Assembly: GCA_003509785.1 (NCBI GenBank)
Contig: DOMY01000238.1
Location: 5,312 to 16,093, forward strand
Length of the DNA stretch: 10,782 nt
Direction of reading: 5' to 3'
DNA from: Gemmobacter sp.
GTDB lineage: Bacteria > Pseudomonadota > Alphaproteobacteria > Rhodobacterales > Rhodobacteraceae
Shown: piece by piece, positions 1-7,209 of the stretch
How the letters are laid out: the number at the start of each line of letters is the position of its first letter
Position numbering within the stretch: position 1 is the stretch's first letter
The notes under the pieces: generated by a model
The model's input: only the letters and a program-made list of their open reading frames with translations
What the model was told of the DNA's origin: nothing
The model's database searches: none
Made by a program: the position numbers and the translations under genes

Positions 1-125
1 CCCCGCTTGCCGCCCCTGATCTGCGGCTGGTGGCGCATCTGCCGCAATCCGCCCACCCCGAACCCGGCAGCGTGATGGCGCTTTTCGCCCGCGCCCCGGT
101 TCTGCTGCCAAAGGAGCCCGCATGA
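1..125 (+). CDS. 3' end of an unidentified upstream gene (5' part outside the window)
   Basis: An open frame runs from base 3 without a stop for 40 codons and ends at TGA 123-125. That stop overlaps the ATG of the next gene (ATGA at 122-125), the same junction type used throughout this window, which supports a real gene. The visible tail is rich in Ala, Pro and Leu and ends in LLPKEPA. I cannot assign it to a family. Its AAG GAG codons also serve as the Shine-Dalgarno of the next gene. It is probably the first visible member of the operon with the hydrolase and ureohydrolase that follow. Confidence 0.6.
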   Translation, partial: PLAAPDLRLVAHLPQSAHPEPGSVMALFARAPVLLPKEPA

Positions 126-853
126 TCCGCGCCCGCCCCGAAGACTGGTATCGCCTGCGCAGGCTCGATGATGGCATCACCTGGATCGACGAGCCGCATA
201 TCCAGGAATTCTATCGCTGCAACATCTGGCATGTGCGCGGGCGCGACCGTGACATGCTGGTGGACAGCGGCATGGGCGTGGTGTCGCTGCGCCAATGGGT
301 GCCACTGGTGACCGAACGCCCGCTGGATGCCGTGGCGAGCCATACCCATTTCGACCATATCGGCTGCCATCACGAATTTCCCTGCCGTCTCTGCCACGCG
401 GCCGAGGCCGATCTTCTGGCAGCACCGACGCGTGAAAACACCTATGCCGACAAATACGTGACGGATGACATCTTCACCCAGCTGCCGCCCAAGCCTTATC
501 TTTCCGCCACTTACGCGGTGAAGGCGGCCCCGGCGACCCGCATTCTGCAGGATGGCGATGTGATTGAGCTGGGCGACCGGCATTTCGAGGTGATCCACAC
601 CCCCGGCCATTCCCCCGGCGGCATCGCATTGTGGGAGGCGGCCAGCGGTGTGCTGATTTCGGGCGACATCGTTTATGACGGCCCGCTGATCGAAGGCACG
701 ACGCCCGCCGAGGCCGCGCAATACATCGCCAGCATGAAGCGGCTTTACGATCTGCCGGTGCGGGTGGTGCATGGCGGGCATTTCCCCAGCTATGATGGCG
801 CGCGCCATCGGCAGATCATCGGCAACTGGCTGACAGAAAAGGAAAAGGCATGA
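122..853 (+). CDS. Metallo-beta-lactamase-fold hydrolase, substrate unknown
   Basis: A 243-residue, probably cytoplasmic, MBL-fold metallohydrolase. The diagnostic HxHxDH motif is H74-T-H-F-D-H79. Further metal-ligand motifs follow: TPGH ending at H163, GDIVYDG with D182, and a C-terminal VVHGGH with H217/H220. Together these predict a two-metal (Zn or Fe) centre. No signal peptide or membrane segment is seen, and the length fits a single-domain enzyme. The start is supported by AAGGAG five bases upstream. Its stop overlaps the start of the ureohydrolase gene by ATGA, so the two are translationally coupled. Known family members include thioesterases, lactonases, glyoxalase II and others; the sequence alone does not choose among them. 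The context suggests a step next to guanidino-compound hydrolysis, which is inference only. Confidence 0.9.
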   Translation: MIRARPEDWYRLRRLDDGITWIDEPHIQEFYRCNIWHVRGRDRDMLVDSGMGVVSLRQWVPLVTERPLDAVASHTHFDHIGCHHEFPCRLCHAAEADLLAAPTRENTYADKYVTDDIFTQLPPKPYLSATYAVKAAPATRILQDGDVIELGDRHFEVIHTPGHSPGGIALWEAASGVLISGDIVYDGPLIEGTTPAEAAQYIASMKRLYDLPVRVVHGGHFPSYDGARHRQIIGNWLTEKEKA

Positions 854-1800
854 CCCGTTTCAACCAGCCGCTGGGCGGCAATGACATGCCACGCTTTGGC
901 GGGCCGGCCACGATGATGCGCCTGCCTTCGGCCCCCGATGCGGCGGGTCTGGATGCCTGTTTCGTGGGGATTCCGATGGACATCGGCACCTCCAACCGGC
1001 CCGGCACGCGGCTTGGCCCCCGCCAGATCCGCGATGAAAGCCGGATGCTGCGGCCCTTCAACATGGCCACGGGCGCTGCCCCCTTCGATCATCTGCAGGT
1101 GGCCGACATTGGCGATGTGCCGATCAACACCTTCGATCTGAAGAAATCGGTGGATATCATCACCGAATTCTATCGCGGCATCCTGGGTCACGGTGCCATT
1201 CCGCTGACACTGGGGGGCGATCACACGCTCACCTGGCCGATCCTGCGCGCGATCAAGGAAAAACACGGGCCGGTGGCACTGATCCATGTCGATGCCCATG
1301 CCGATATCAATGACGAGATGTTTGGCGAAAAGGTCGCCCATGGTTGCCCCTTCCGCCGGGCGTGGGAGGATGGCTGCCTGCAGAATGACAAGGTGTTCCA
1401 GATCGGGCTGCGCGGCACCGGCTATTCCCCCGCCGATTTCGACTGGGGGCGCGAGCGCGGCTGGACGGTGGTGCCCGCCGAAGACTGCTGGTGGAAATCG
1501 CTTGCGCCGCTGATGGCCGAGATCCGGGCAAAGATCGGCGATGCGCCGGTTTACCTCAGCTATGATATCGACAGCCTTGATCCCGCCTTTGCCCCCGGCA
1601 CCGGCACGGTAGAGGTGGGCGGGCTGAACACCTGGCAGGCGCTGGAAATCGTGCGCGGCTGTGCCGGGCTCAATCTGGTGGGCGGCGATCTGGTCGAGGT
1701 TTCGCCGCCCTATGATCCGGCGGGGAATACCGCGCTGATCGGGGCCAACCTGCTTTACGAAATGCTCTGCGTGCTGCCGGGGGTGCCGCAGGCCCGCTGA
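850..1800 (+). CDS. speB: Agmatinase-family ureohydrolase, guanidinobutyrase-like
   Basis: A 316-residue member of the arginase/agmatinase superfamily, which hydrolyses a guanidino group to urea plus an amine using a binuclear Mn centre. The metal ligands are all present: H125 in GGDH, D148, H150 and D152 in DAHAD, and D239 and D241 in SYDIDSLDP. H164 (AHG) is in the usual substrate-side position. The N-terminal FNQPLGGN..PRFGG segment and the LVEVSPPYD block near 281-289 resemble, from memory, guanidinobutyrase/guanidinopropionase enzymes such as Pseudomonas GbuA more than E. coli SpeB. The true substrate may therefore be 4-guanidinobutyrate rather than agmatine. The symbol speB is meant only at family level. 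It overlaps the MBL-fold gene by ATGA. Its last 46 bases are also the antisense 3' end of the converging permease gene. Confidence 0.93.
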   Translation: MTRFNQPLGGNDMPRFGGPATMMRLPSAPDAAGLDACFVGIPMDIGTSNRPGTRLGPRQIRDESRMLRPFNMATGAAPFDHLQVADIGDVPINTFDLKKSVDIITEFYRGILGHGAIPLTLGGDHTLTWPILRAIKEKHGPVALIHVDAHADINDEMFGEKVAHGCPFRRAWEDGCLQNDKVFQIGLRGTGYSPADFDWGRERGWTVVPAEDCWWKSLAPLMAEIRAKIGDAPVYLSYDIDSLDPAFAPGTGTVEVGGLNTWQALEIVRGCAGLNLVGGDLVEVSPPYDPAGNTALIGANLLYEMLCVLPGVPQAR

Positions 1801-2531
1801 CCTTCACGCTCCCCCTCCAGCCGCCGGGCCAGCCTGTCTGTCCCGGCGGTCAGCACCAGCGTCAGGCAGGCCAGCGCCAGCAGTGCTGCAAAGACCAGAT
1901 CGGTCTTGGCCCGGCCATTGGCCAGCAGCATCAGATAGCCCAGCCCCTTCGACCCGCCGACCCATTCGCCCAGCACCGCGCCGATGGGTGCATAGACGGC
2001 GGCCAGCCGCAGCCCCGAGGCCAGCCCGCCCCGCGCCGCAGGCAGCCGGATGCGCCACAGCAGCCGCGCCCGGCCCGCGCCCATCACCTGCGCCATATTC
2101 AGCAGCGGTGCGGGCGTGCGCAGCAGCGCATCCAGAAAGGCCGAGGCCACGGGGAAGAAGATCACCAGCACCGCCGTGGCGATCTTGGCCCCAAAGCCAT
2201 AGCCGAACCACAGCACCAGCAAGGGCGCCAGCGCAAAGACCGGGATCGTCTGGCTGAACACAAGCACCGGGCGCAGCAGCCGCAAAGCGGCGGGCGACAG
2301 CGCCAGCCACAGTGCCAGCGCCACACCAAGCGCACTGCCAAGCGACAGCCCGGCCAGCAGCGTGCCGGTGGTGACCAGCGCATGATAGCCGATCAGCGCC
2401 CGCTGATCCCACAGCGTGGCCGCAATCGCCGAAGGCGCGGGCAACAGAAAGCGCGGCAGGCCTGCCAGTGTCACCATGCCTTCCCACAGCAGCAGAAAAC
2501 CCAGCACGGGCAACAGGATATGCCGGGTCAT
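1755..2531 (-). CDS. thiX: ABC transporter permease for a thiamin pyrimidine precursor (ThiX-like)
   Basis: A 258-residue binding-protein-dependent permease of the inner membrane. Hydrophobic segments lie at about 5-24, 55-77, 88-110, 115-136, 175-190 and 212-231. The cytoplasmic EAA-type loop that contacts the ATPase is at about 147-166 (AQVMGAGRARLLWRIRLPAA). The fold resembles the taurine/nitrate/pyrimidine (SsuC/ThiX/RibX) permeases. Last gene of the thiamin operon, it overlaps the ATPase gene by ATGA and follows the binding protein, TenA and the ATPase, which points to pyrimidine uptake. The C-terminal tail after about residue 243 is polar and is encoded antisense to the end of the ureohydrolase gene. 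This suggests the stop was reached by extension into the neighbour. The ligand is inferred from context. Confidence 0.87.
   Translation of the reverse strand: MTRHILLPVLGFLLLWEGMVTLAGLPRFLLPAPSAIAATLWDQRALIGYHALVTTGTLLAGLSLGSALGVALALWLALSPAALRLLRPVLVFSQTIPVFALAPLLVLWFGYGFGAKIATAVLVIFFPVASAFLDALLRTPAPLLNMAQVMGAGRARLLWRIRLPAARGGLASGLRLAAVYAPIGAVLGEWVGGSKGLGYLMLLANGRAKTDLVFAALLALACLTLVLTAGTDRLARRLEGEREGQRACGTPGSTQSIS
1821..1849. repeat. 8-bp inverted repeat just past the ureohydrolase stop
   Basis: CCGCCGGG (1821-1828) and CCCGGCGG (1842-1849) are perfect complements with a 13-base loop. The repeat begins 20 bases after the ureohydrolase stop and lies inside the converging permease reading frame. 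There is no T-run after it on either strand, so it is not a canonical intrinsic terminator. It may help end plus-strand transcripts or may be a by-product of GC-rich coding sequence. Confidence 0.35.
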
Positions 2532-3247
2532 GCGGCTGCCATCATCCGTGACAGCAGCGCCGCCTGCGTGGCCAGCACCGCTGCCGCATCATGGGCACGG
2601 GGCGGCGGGCCTTCCGGCACCGCGCAATCCGCCAGCCCTTCGGGCGACAGCAGCAGGATATGATCGGCCAGCCGCGCCGCCTCGGCCGTGTCATGCGTCA
2701 CCAGAAGCACGGTGCGCCCGGCCAGCAGCCGCGCCGCCAGATCCTGCATCCGCGCCCGGGTCAGCGCATCCAGCGCCGAAAACGGTTCATCCAGCAGCAC
2801 CACTGGGCGATCTTCATACAGGCAGCGCGCCAGCGCCACCCGCTGGCGCTGCCCACCCGAAAGCGCAGGGGGGCAGCGGCGGTCCATCCCTTCCAGCCCG
2901 CAATCGGCCAGCAAGGCGCGGGCGCGTGGCAGATCGGGCAGTTCGCCCCGCAGCCGCGCGCCGATCACCACATTTTCCAGCGTCGAAGCCCAAGGCAGCA
3001 GCCCGTCTTCCTGCGCCATCAATGCCAGCCGCCCCTGCAGCGGCTGGCCGTCATCGGCGCCGAAACTGCCGGTGAATTCTGCCTGCGCCAGTCCGGCAAA
3101 CAGCCGCAGCAGGGTGGATTTGCCCACACCCGAAGGGCCCAGGATCGCCGTCAGCTGCCCGGCCCCGGCCCGAAAGCGCAAGGGGCCGAACAGCGCCCGC
3201 CCGCCAAACCGCGCCGTGCCATCCAGCCAGAGGCCGGGCGGCATCAC
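2528..3247 (-). CDS. thiZ: ABC transporter ATP-binding protein (ThiZ-like)
   Basis: A 239-residue ABC ATPase that powers the ThiX-like permease. All motifs are intact: Walker A GPSGVGKST (37-45), Q-loop Q79, signature LSGGQ (129-133), Walker B VVLLDEP (149-155), D-loop SALD (157-160) and switch histidine H185 in VTHD. The start is ambiguous. A GTG at 3247 overlaps the tenA stop as GTGA, and an adjacent in-frame ATG at 3244 gives TGATG. The GGAG on the minus strand lies six bases before the ATG and only three before the GTG, so the ATG is slightly favoured and the protein may be one residue shorter. The 3' end overlaps thiX by ATGA. The family is certain; the substrate (formylaminopyrimidine or HMP type) is inferred from the operon. 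Confidence 0.9.
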   Translation of the reverse strand: MMPPGLWLDGTARFGGRALFGPLRFRAGAGQLTAILGPSGVGKSTLLRLFAGLAQAEFTGSFGADDGQPLQGRLALMAQEDGLLPWASTLENVVIGARLRGELPDLPRARALLADCGLEGMDRRCPPALSGGQRQRVALARCLYEDRPVVLLDEPFSALDALTRARMQDLAARLLAGRTVLLVTHDTAEAARLADHILLLSPEGLADCAVPEGPPPRAHDAAAVLATQAALLSRMMAAA

Positions 3248-3948
3248 GGCTCCATCCCCATCTGCCAGAAATCACCCTCCAGCCGCGTGGCCATGGTGAA
3301 TCGCTCTGCCAACTGGCCTGCGCGCGGCAGGCTGTGCCAATCCGGGCCCAGCCGCAATTCCAGCGCCTGATCCAGCAACGCGCCGACAGTGCGGCAGACC
3401 GCCTGATACTCGGCCCCGCCATAGGTTTCGATCCAGGGCCGATAGGGCGTATCGCCCGCCTCGGCCAGCAACCGCGCGCCGATCTCGCCATAGCCGAAGA
3501 CGCAAGGGGCGAGCGCCGCCATCAGATCCAGGAAATCACCGGAATAGCCCGCCTCCAGCACATAGCGGGTATAGGCCAGATTCTCGCGCCGTTCCGGCGT
3601 GGCCTGCATGGCGACCAGATCAATGCCTGCATCCGCGCAAAGCCGCAGATGCAGCGCGGTTTCCTCGACGATCAGGGCATGCACGGTGGCGGCGCAGGCG
3701 CGCATCTCTTCCACCGTCTGCGCCTTGACGACGCCAAGCGCCCAGGCGCGACCATAATGGATCAGATACAGGTAATCCTGCACCAGATAATGCAGGAAAT
3801 GCGTCTGCGGCAGGCTGCCATCGCGCAGCCCCTCGACAAACGGATGCCGCATGTAGCGCGCCCAATCCGCCGGGCAGGCGGCGCGCCACAGGGCAAAGGC
3901 GCGGCCATAATCGGGGGCCTGATGCAGGTCGGCGGCGCGGGCGGTCAT
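3244..3948 (-). CDS. tenA: TenA family protein, aminopyrimidine aminohydrolase / thiaminase II
   Basis: A 234-residue, all-helical TenA-family enzyme. TenA converts aminopyrimidines from degraded thiamin to hydroxymethylpyrimidine (HMP) and can cleave thiamin. The catalytic set of the Cys-containing class is visible: C149 in LAPCVFGY, matching the nucleophile of Bacillus TenA, D58 in QDYLYL, Y126 in LAYTRY, and E224 in RLEGDFW near the C-terminus. A GGAGG lies seven bases before the ATG. The start overlaps the binding-protein stop by ATGA, and the stop abuts the ATPase start. Its place between the periplasmic binding protein and the ATPase supports salvage of imported pyrimidine breakdown products. 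The active-site residues predict an active enzyme. Confidence 0.93.
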   Translation of the reverse strand: MTARAADLHQAPDYGRAFALWRAACPADWARYMRHPFVEGLRDGSLPQTHFLHYLVQDYLYLIHYGRAWALGVVKAQTVEEMRACAATVHALIVEETALHLRLCADAGIDLVAMQATPERRENLAYTRYVLEAGYSGDFLDLMAALAPCVFGYGEIGARLLAEAGDTPYRPWIETYGGAEYQAVCRTVGALLDQALELRLGPDWHSLPRAGQLAERFTMATRLEGDFWQMGMEP

Positions 3949-4880
3949 TGCGCGGCCTCCAGCTGTACCGTCAGATCATCCGCCGTCTGCCCGGCCGGGA
4001 TCAGCCCGCTGTCAGCCATGAACGCGGCGAAGGCGGCATAGCGTTCGGCATCGAACGCCGTGGGGTCGGCGGCGAAATGCGGCAGGGTATCGCCCCAGGC
4101 GCGGGTGTTCAGATCATCGCGCAGTTCGGGGTCGTAGCTGGCAAAACTTTCCCAACCGGCCTGTGGATCGGCGGCGATGAAGGCCGCCGCCTTGGCCGTG
4201 CCGCGCAGGAAACGTGCGGTGCGCCGGGCATCCATGGTGGCGGGATTGGCCAGATAGATCAGTTCGTCATAGATCGGCACGCCGACCTCTTCCACCGCGA
4301 AGCAATGGCCCGGGCGGCCTTCGATCAGCATCTGGTTCAGTTCAAAATTGCGATAGGCGCCGATCACCGCATCCACCTGCCCCGCCATCAGCGCGGGCGA
4401 CAGCGACCAGTTCACATTCACCAGCTCCACATCCGCGAGCGTAAGGCCCGCGCCCGTCAGGATGCTGCCCAACACCGCATCTTCCACACCGCCCACCGAA
4501 AAGCCGATCTTGCGGCCCTTCAGATCGGCGATCTGTTTCACCGGCCCATCGGCCAGAACCAGCAGGCAGTTCAGCGGATTGTCGATCAGCGTGCCCACAC
4601 GCTTCACCGGCATCCCCTCTGCCACCAGCAGATGCAATTGCGGCTGATAGCTGACCGCCAGATCCGCCTGCCCGGCGGCCAAGAGCTTGGGCGGATCGGC
4701 CGGATCGGCGGGCGGCTGGATCGTCACCTCCAACCCTTCGGCGGCAAAGTACCCCTGCTGCTGCGCCACGATGATCGGCCCGTGATCGGGGTTCACGAAC
4801 CAGTCCAGCAGGATGGTCATCTGATCCGCCGCCGCAGCGGGGGTGGCGATCAGCGGCAGAAGGAAGGCAAGGTGTTTCAT
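3945..4880 (-). CDS. thiY: Thiamin-pyrimidine ABC transporter substrate-binding protein (ThiY-like, NMT1/THI5 family)
   Basis: A 311-residue periplasmic binding protein. Residues 1-18 are a signal peptide: a short basic start, a Leu-rich core, and cleavage near the Ala-Ala-Ala before Asp19. The mature start carries ILLDWFVNPDHGP, typical of the NMT1/THI5-like and ThiY proteins that bind formylaminopyrimidine or HMP. Later blocks (GRKIGFSVGG near 123-132, and GQVDAVIGAYRNFE) fit the two-lobed fold. It lies directly before tenA and the ATPase and permease genes and is joined to thiF and tenA by ATGA overlaps. It would capture pyrimidine fragments of thiamin for import. It lacks the Cys-rich motif of the eukaryotic THI5 synthase, so it is a binding protein and not an HMP-phosphate synthase. 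Confidence 0.9.
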   Translation of the reverse strand: MKHLAFLLPLIATPAAAADQMTILLDWFVNPDHGPIIVAQQQGYFAAEGLEVTIQPPADPADPPKLLAAGQADLAVSYQPQLHLLVAEGMPVKRVGTLIDNPLNCLLVLADGPVKQIADLKGRKIGFSVGGVEDAVLGSILTGAGLTLADVELVNVNWSLSPALMAGQVDAVIGAYRNFELNQMLIEGRPGHCFAVEEVGVPIYDELIYLANPATMDARRTARFLRGTAKAAAFIAADPQAGWESFASYDPELRDDLNTRAWGDTLPHFAADPTAFDAERYAAFAAFMADSGLIPAGQTADDLTVQLEAAQ

Positions 4881-5854
4881 GCGGTTACCTGTTCTGGTGT
4901 TGCGGTCCGGTCGCCCATGGCAACCAGGGTGATGGGGGTATCGGTCAGCGTGGCCAGCCGTTCGGCGGCGCCCCAGGCGCGCAGGCCGGACCGGCAGACC
5001 AGCACGATGCGCGGGGCGGGGCGCAGATGCTGCGCCTCGGCCCCCGGGGGGATACGCAGGGCGGCGGGATGGGGCAGGGGGCCTTCTTCCGGCGCCCGCA
5101 GATCCAGGATCAGATCATCGGGGCGCAGCGTATCAGCTTCGATGAAACGCGGCGCAAAGGCCGGTTCCGGCGCCCGCGCGAAGGAAAACCCGCCCCAGCG
5201 CCAGTGCGCGGCATCAAAGCTGACCAGCCGCCCCAGTGGTGCGGCATCGCCCGTCAGCAGCGCCAGCGCCATCTGGGCCTGCAGCGCGCCGATGATGCCC
5301 ACCACCGGCCCGGCCACCCCGGTTTCGGCACAGCTGCCCAGACGCGGCGGCAGATCGGGAAACACCGCCCGCAACGACGGCACGGCGCCGCAGAAAGCAC
5401 CGCAATAGCCGCCAAGCCCGGTGACACTGGCCGAAACCAGCGGCACACCAGCGTCAAAGCATTGATCCGACAGGATATAACTGACGGCGAAACTATCGGC
5501 ACAATCCAGCACCAGGCTGCAACCCTCGGCCAGCGCTTCCGCATTGCCGGGGCCAAGCGCCTGCTGCACAGGCTCCACCCCCACATCGGGGTTCAGCGCC
5601 CGCACCGCTGCTGCCGCCACCATGGCCTTGGGCTGGCCCAGATCCTCCATGCGGAACAGGGTCTGGCGGTGCAGGTTCGAAAGCTCCACCCGATCGGGAT
5701 CGACCAGCCGCAGAAAGCCCACACCGGCGCCCGCCAGATACTGCAGCACCGGCGCCGCCAGCCCACCCGCACCCACCACCAGCACCCCGGCAGCGGCCAA
5801 CAGCGGCTGTGCGGCATCGCCCAGAATGGCGGCCTGCCTTGCGTAACGGCTCAT
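4877..5854 (-). CDS. thiF: ThiF adenylyltransferase fused to a C-terminal rhodanese domain
   Basis: A 325-residue E1-like enzyme that adenylates the C-terminal glycine of ThiS and helps load sulfur. The nucleotide-binding GAGG loop is at 28-31, SNLHRQ at 59-64 with R63, and LDCADSF around D117/D120. SCAETGV places C175 where E. coli ThiF has its ThiS-linking Cys184. From about 236 a rhodanese-like domain follows, with active-site loop CRSGLRA (C287). The usual two CxxC zinc pairs of ThiF/MoeB are missing: the first position reads PSLRAVFP and nothing replaces the second. The start is the ATG overlapping the thiE stop (ATGA); an upstream in-frame ATG would add 67 Arg/Ala-rich residues that are antisense-like noise from within thiE. 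It could act on another ThiS/MoaD-like protein, but the operon argues for ThiS. Confidence 0.92.
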   Translation of the reverse strand: MSRYARQAAILGDAAQPLLAAAGVLVVGAGGLAAPVLQYLAGAGVGFLRLVDPDRVELSNLHRQTLFRMEDLGQPKAMVAAAAVRALNPDVGVEPVQQALGPGNAEALAEGCSLVLDCADSFAVSYILSDQCFDAGVPLVSASVTGLGGYCGAFCGAVPSLRAVFPDLPPRLGSCAETGVAGPVVGIIGALQAQMALALLTGDAAPLGRLVSFDAAHWRWGGFSFARAPEPAFAPRFIEADTLRPDDLILDLRAPEEGPLPHPAALRIPPGAEAQHLRPAPRIVLVCRSGLRAWGAAERLATLTDTPITLVAMGDRTATPEQVTA

Positions 5855-6447
5855 GCCGCCACCTGCAGCCACTGGCGCAGCCGCGCCGCAGGATCGGGGT
5901 GCAGCGTGATGTCGGTGACGGCGGAAACCACATCCGCCCCGGCGGCCAGCACACCTGGCGCACGCTCCACGCTCAGCCCGCCGATGGCGACCAAGGGCAC
6001 CGGGCCGACCCGCGCTTTCCATTCGGTGACGCGGGGCAGGCCCTGCTGCTGCCATTTCATTTGCTTGAGAATGGTGGGGTAAACCGGCCCCAGCGCAATG
6101 TAATCGGGCTGGCAGGCCAGCGCCCGGTCCAGTTCCGCATCGTCATGGGTGGACAGGCCAAGGCGCAGCCCGGCGCGGCGGATGGCGGGCAGATCGGCAG
6201 TATCCAGATCTTCCTGCCCCAGATGCAGCCAGTCGGCGCCTTCTTCGATGGCAATCTGCCAGTAATCATTCACCACCAGCGCCGCACCATGGGCGCGCGC
6301 CAGATCAAGGCCCCGGCGGATTTCGGCGCGGGTCTCGGCCGGGCTGCGATCCTTCACCCGCAGCTGCACCAGCCGCACGCCCAGAGGCAAAGCCAGTTCC
6401 AGCCAATGCGCGGCATCGAAGATCGGATAGAAGCGCGGCAGGGTCAT
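5851..6447 (-). CDS. thiE: Thiamin phosphate synthase (thiamin-phosphate pyrophosphorylase)
   Basis: A 198-residue TIM-barrel enzyme that joins HMP pyrophosphate to thiazole phosphate to give thiamin phosphate. Characteristic blocks are VQLRVKD (27-33), VND ending at D61, HLGQEDL (75-81), GLSTHD near 97-102, GPVYPT (120-125) with K128, VAIGG (153-157) and the terminal phosphate-binding VVSAVTDI. It is slightly shorter than the E. coli and Bacillus enzymes (about 210-220 residues), but no core motif is missing. The PTILKQMKW loop differs from the common PTxTK form and may mark a subfamily. The start overlaps the thiG stop and the end overlaps the thiF start, both by ATGA. Confidence 0.95.
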   Translation of the reverse strand: MTLPRFYPIFDAAHWLELALPLGVRLVQLRVKDRSPAETRAEIRRGLDLARAHGAALVVNDYWQIAIEEGADWLHLGQEDLDTADLPAIRRAGLRLGLSTHDDAELDRALACQPDYIALGPVYPTILKQMKWQQQGLPRVTEWKARVGPVPLVAIGGLSVERAPGVLAAGADVVSAVTDITLHPDPAARLRQWLQVAA

Positions 6448-7208
6448 GCGAGATTGGCCTTTCCAATCAGGGGGGTAGAGGGTGCCGCCATATCCCGCGG
6501 CTCGATCGGGTCGGCGCTTCGGGCCAGCTGCCCCGCCTCCAGCGCCCGCGCGAAGGCCTGCGCCATGGCCACCGGATCGCCCGCGCGGGCCACAGCGGTG
6601 TTCAGCAGCACGGCATCAAAGCCCATCTCCATCGCCTGTGCCGCCTGCGACGGCAGGCCAAGGCCCGCATCAATCACCATCGGCACATCGGGGAAATGTG
6701 CGCGCAGGCTGCGCAACGCATAGGGGTTCAGCAGGCCCAGCCCGGTGCCGATGGGGGCGCCCCAAGGCATCAGAACCTCGCAGCCCGCATCCAGCAGGCG
6801 GTCGGCCAGAACCAGATCCTCGGTCATATAGGGAAAGACCTGAAAGCCATCCTCGCTCAGGATGCGCGCGGCCTCCACCAGCCCAAAGGGATCGGGTTGC
6901 AGCGTATCGGCATGGCCGATCACCTCCAGCTTGATCCAGTTCGTGTCAAAGATCTCGCGCGCCATATGGGCTGTGGTGACGGCTTCCTTCACCGAATGGC
7001 AACCCGCCGTATTGGGCAGCAGATGCACGCCAAGCCCTTGAATGATCGCCCAGAAATCCCCGCCTGCCGCGCTTTCGCGCCGCACCGATACCGTGGCGAC
7101 CGATGCCCCCGAGGCGCGGAAGGCCGAAGCCATCACTGCGGGCGAGGGGTAAAGCGCCGTGCCCAGCATGAAGGGCGAGGCCAGGTCGATGCCATAGAAT
7201 GCCGCCAT
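6444..7208 (-). CDS. thiG: Thiazole synthase
   Basis: A 254-residue TIM-barrel enzyme that forms the thiazole phosphate ring from deoxyxylulose phosphate, dehydroglycine and ThiS-thiocarboxylate. The Schiff-base lysine is K93 in WIKLEV, and the conserved LLPNTAGC block is at 63-70. The phosphate-binding MPWGAPIGTGLG (147-158), VIDAGLG (178-184) and LLNTAVA (201-207) blocks are intact. I chose the ATG at 7208: it gives the family's normal N-terminus, lies one base after the thiS stop, and has GGGAGG five bases upstream. A longer frame from 7388 would add 60 residues that only shadow thiS. The stop overlaps thiE by ATGA. Close coupling to thiS fits the known ThiG-ThiS complex. Confidence 0.95.
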   Translation of the reverse strand: MAAFYGIDLASPFMLGTALYPSPAVMASAFRASGASVATVSVRRESAAGGDFWAIIQGLGVHLLPNTAGCHSVKEAVTTAHMAREIFDTNWIKLEVIGHADTLQPDPFGLVEAARILSEDGFQVFPYMTEDLVLADRLLDAGCEVLMPWGAPIGTGLGLLNPYALRSLRAHFPDVPMVIDAGLGLPSQAAQAMEMGFDAVLLNTAVARAGDPVAMAQAFARALEAGQLARSADPIEPRDMAAPSTPLIGKANLA

Positions 7209-7209
7209 C

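Noticed and set aside
3945..4880. Binding protein as an HMP-phosphate synthase like yeast THI5
   Set aside because: It has a signal peptide, lacks the Cys-rich THI5 motif and is next to ABC transporter genes, so a binding protein is the better call.
3948..5408. Long plus-strand open frame (486 codons) opposite the binding protein and thiF
   Set aside because: It is antisense to two well-recognised genes, has His/Arg/Gln-rich low-information composition and no recognisable domain. High GC with biased third positions produces such frames.
5855..6055. Extended N-terminus for ThiF
   Set aside because: The added 67 residues are Arg/Ala-rich and lie within thiE in another frame; the ATG at 5854 gives the normal N-terminus and an ATGA junction.
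5027..6723. Overlapping plus-strand open frames opposite thiF, thiE and thiG
   Set aside because: These are shadows of the thiamin genes, with no family motif and no ribosome-binding context.
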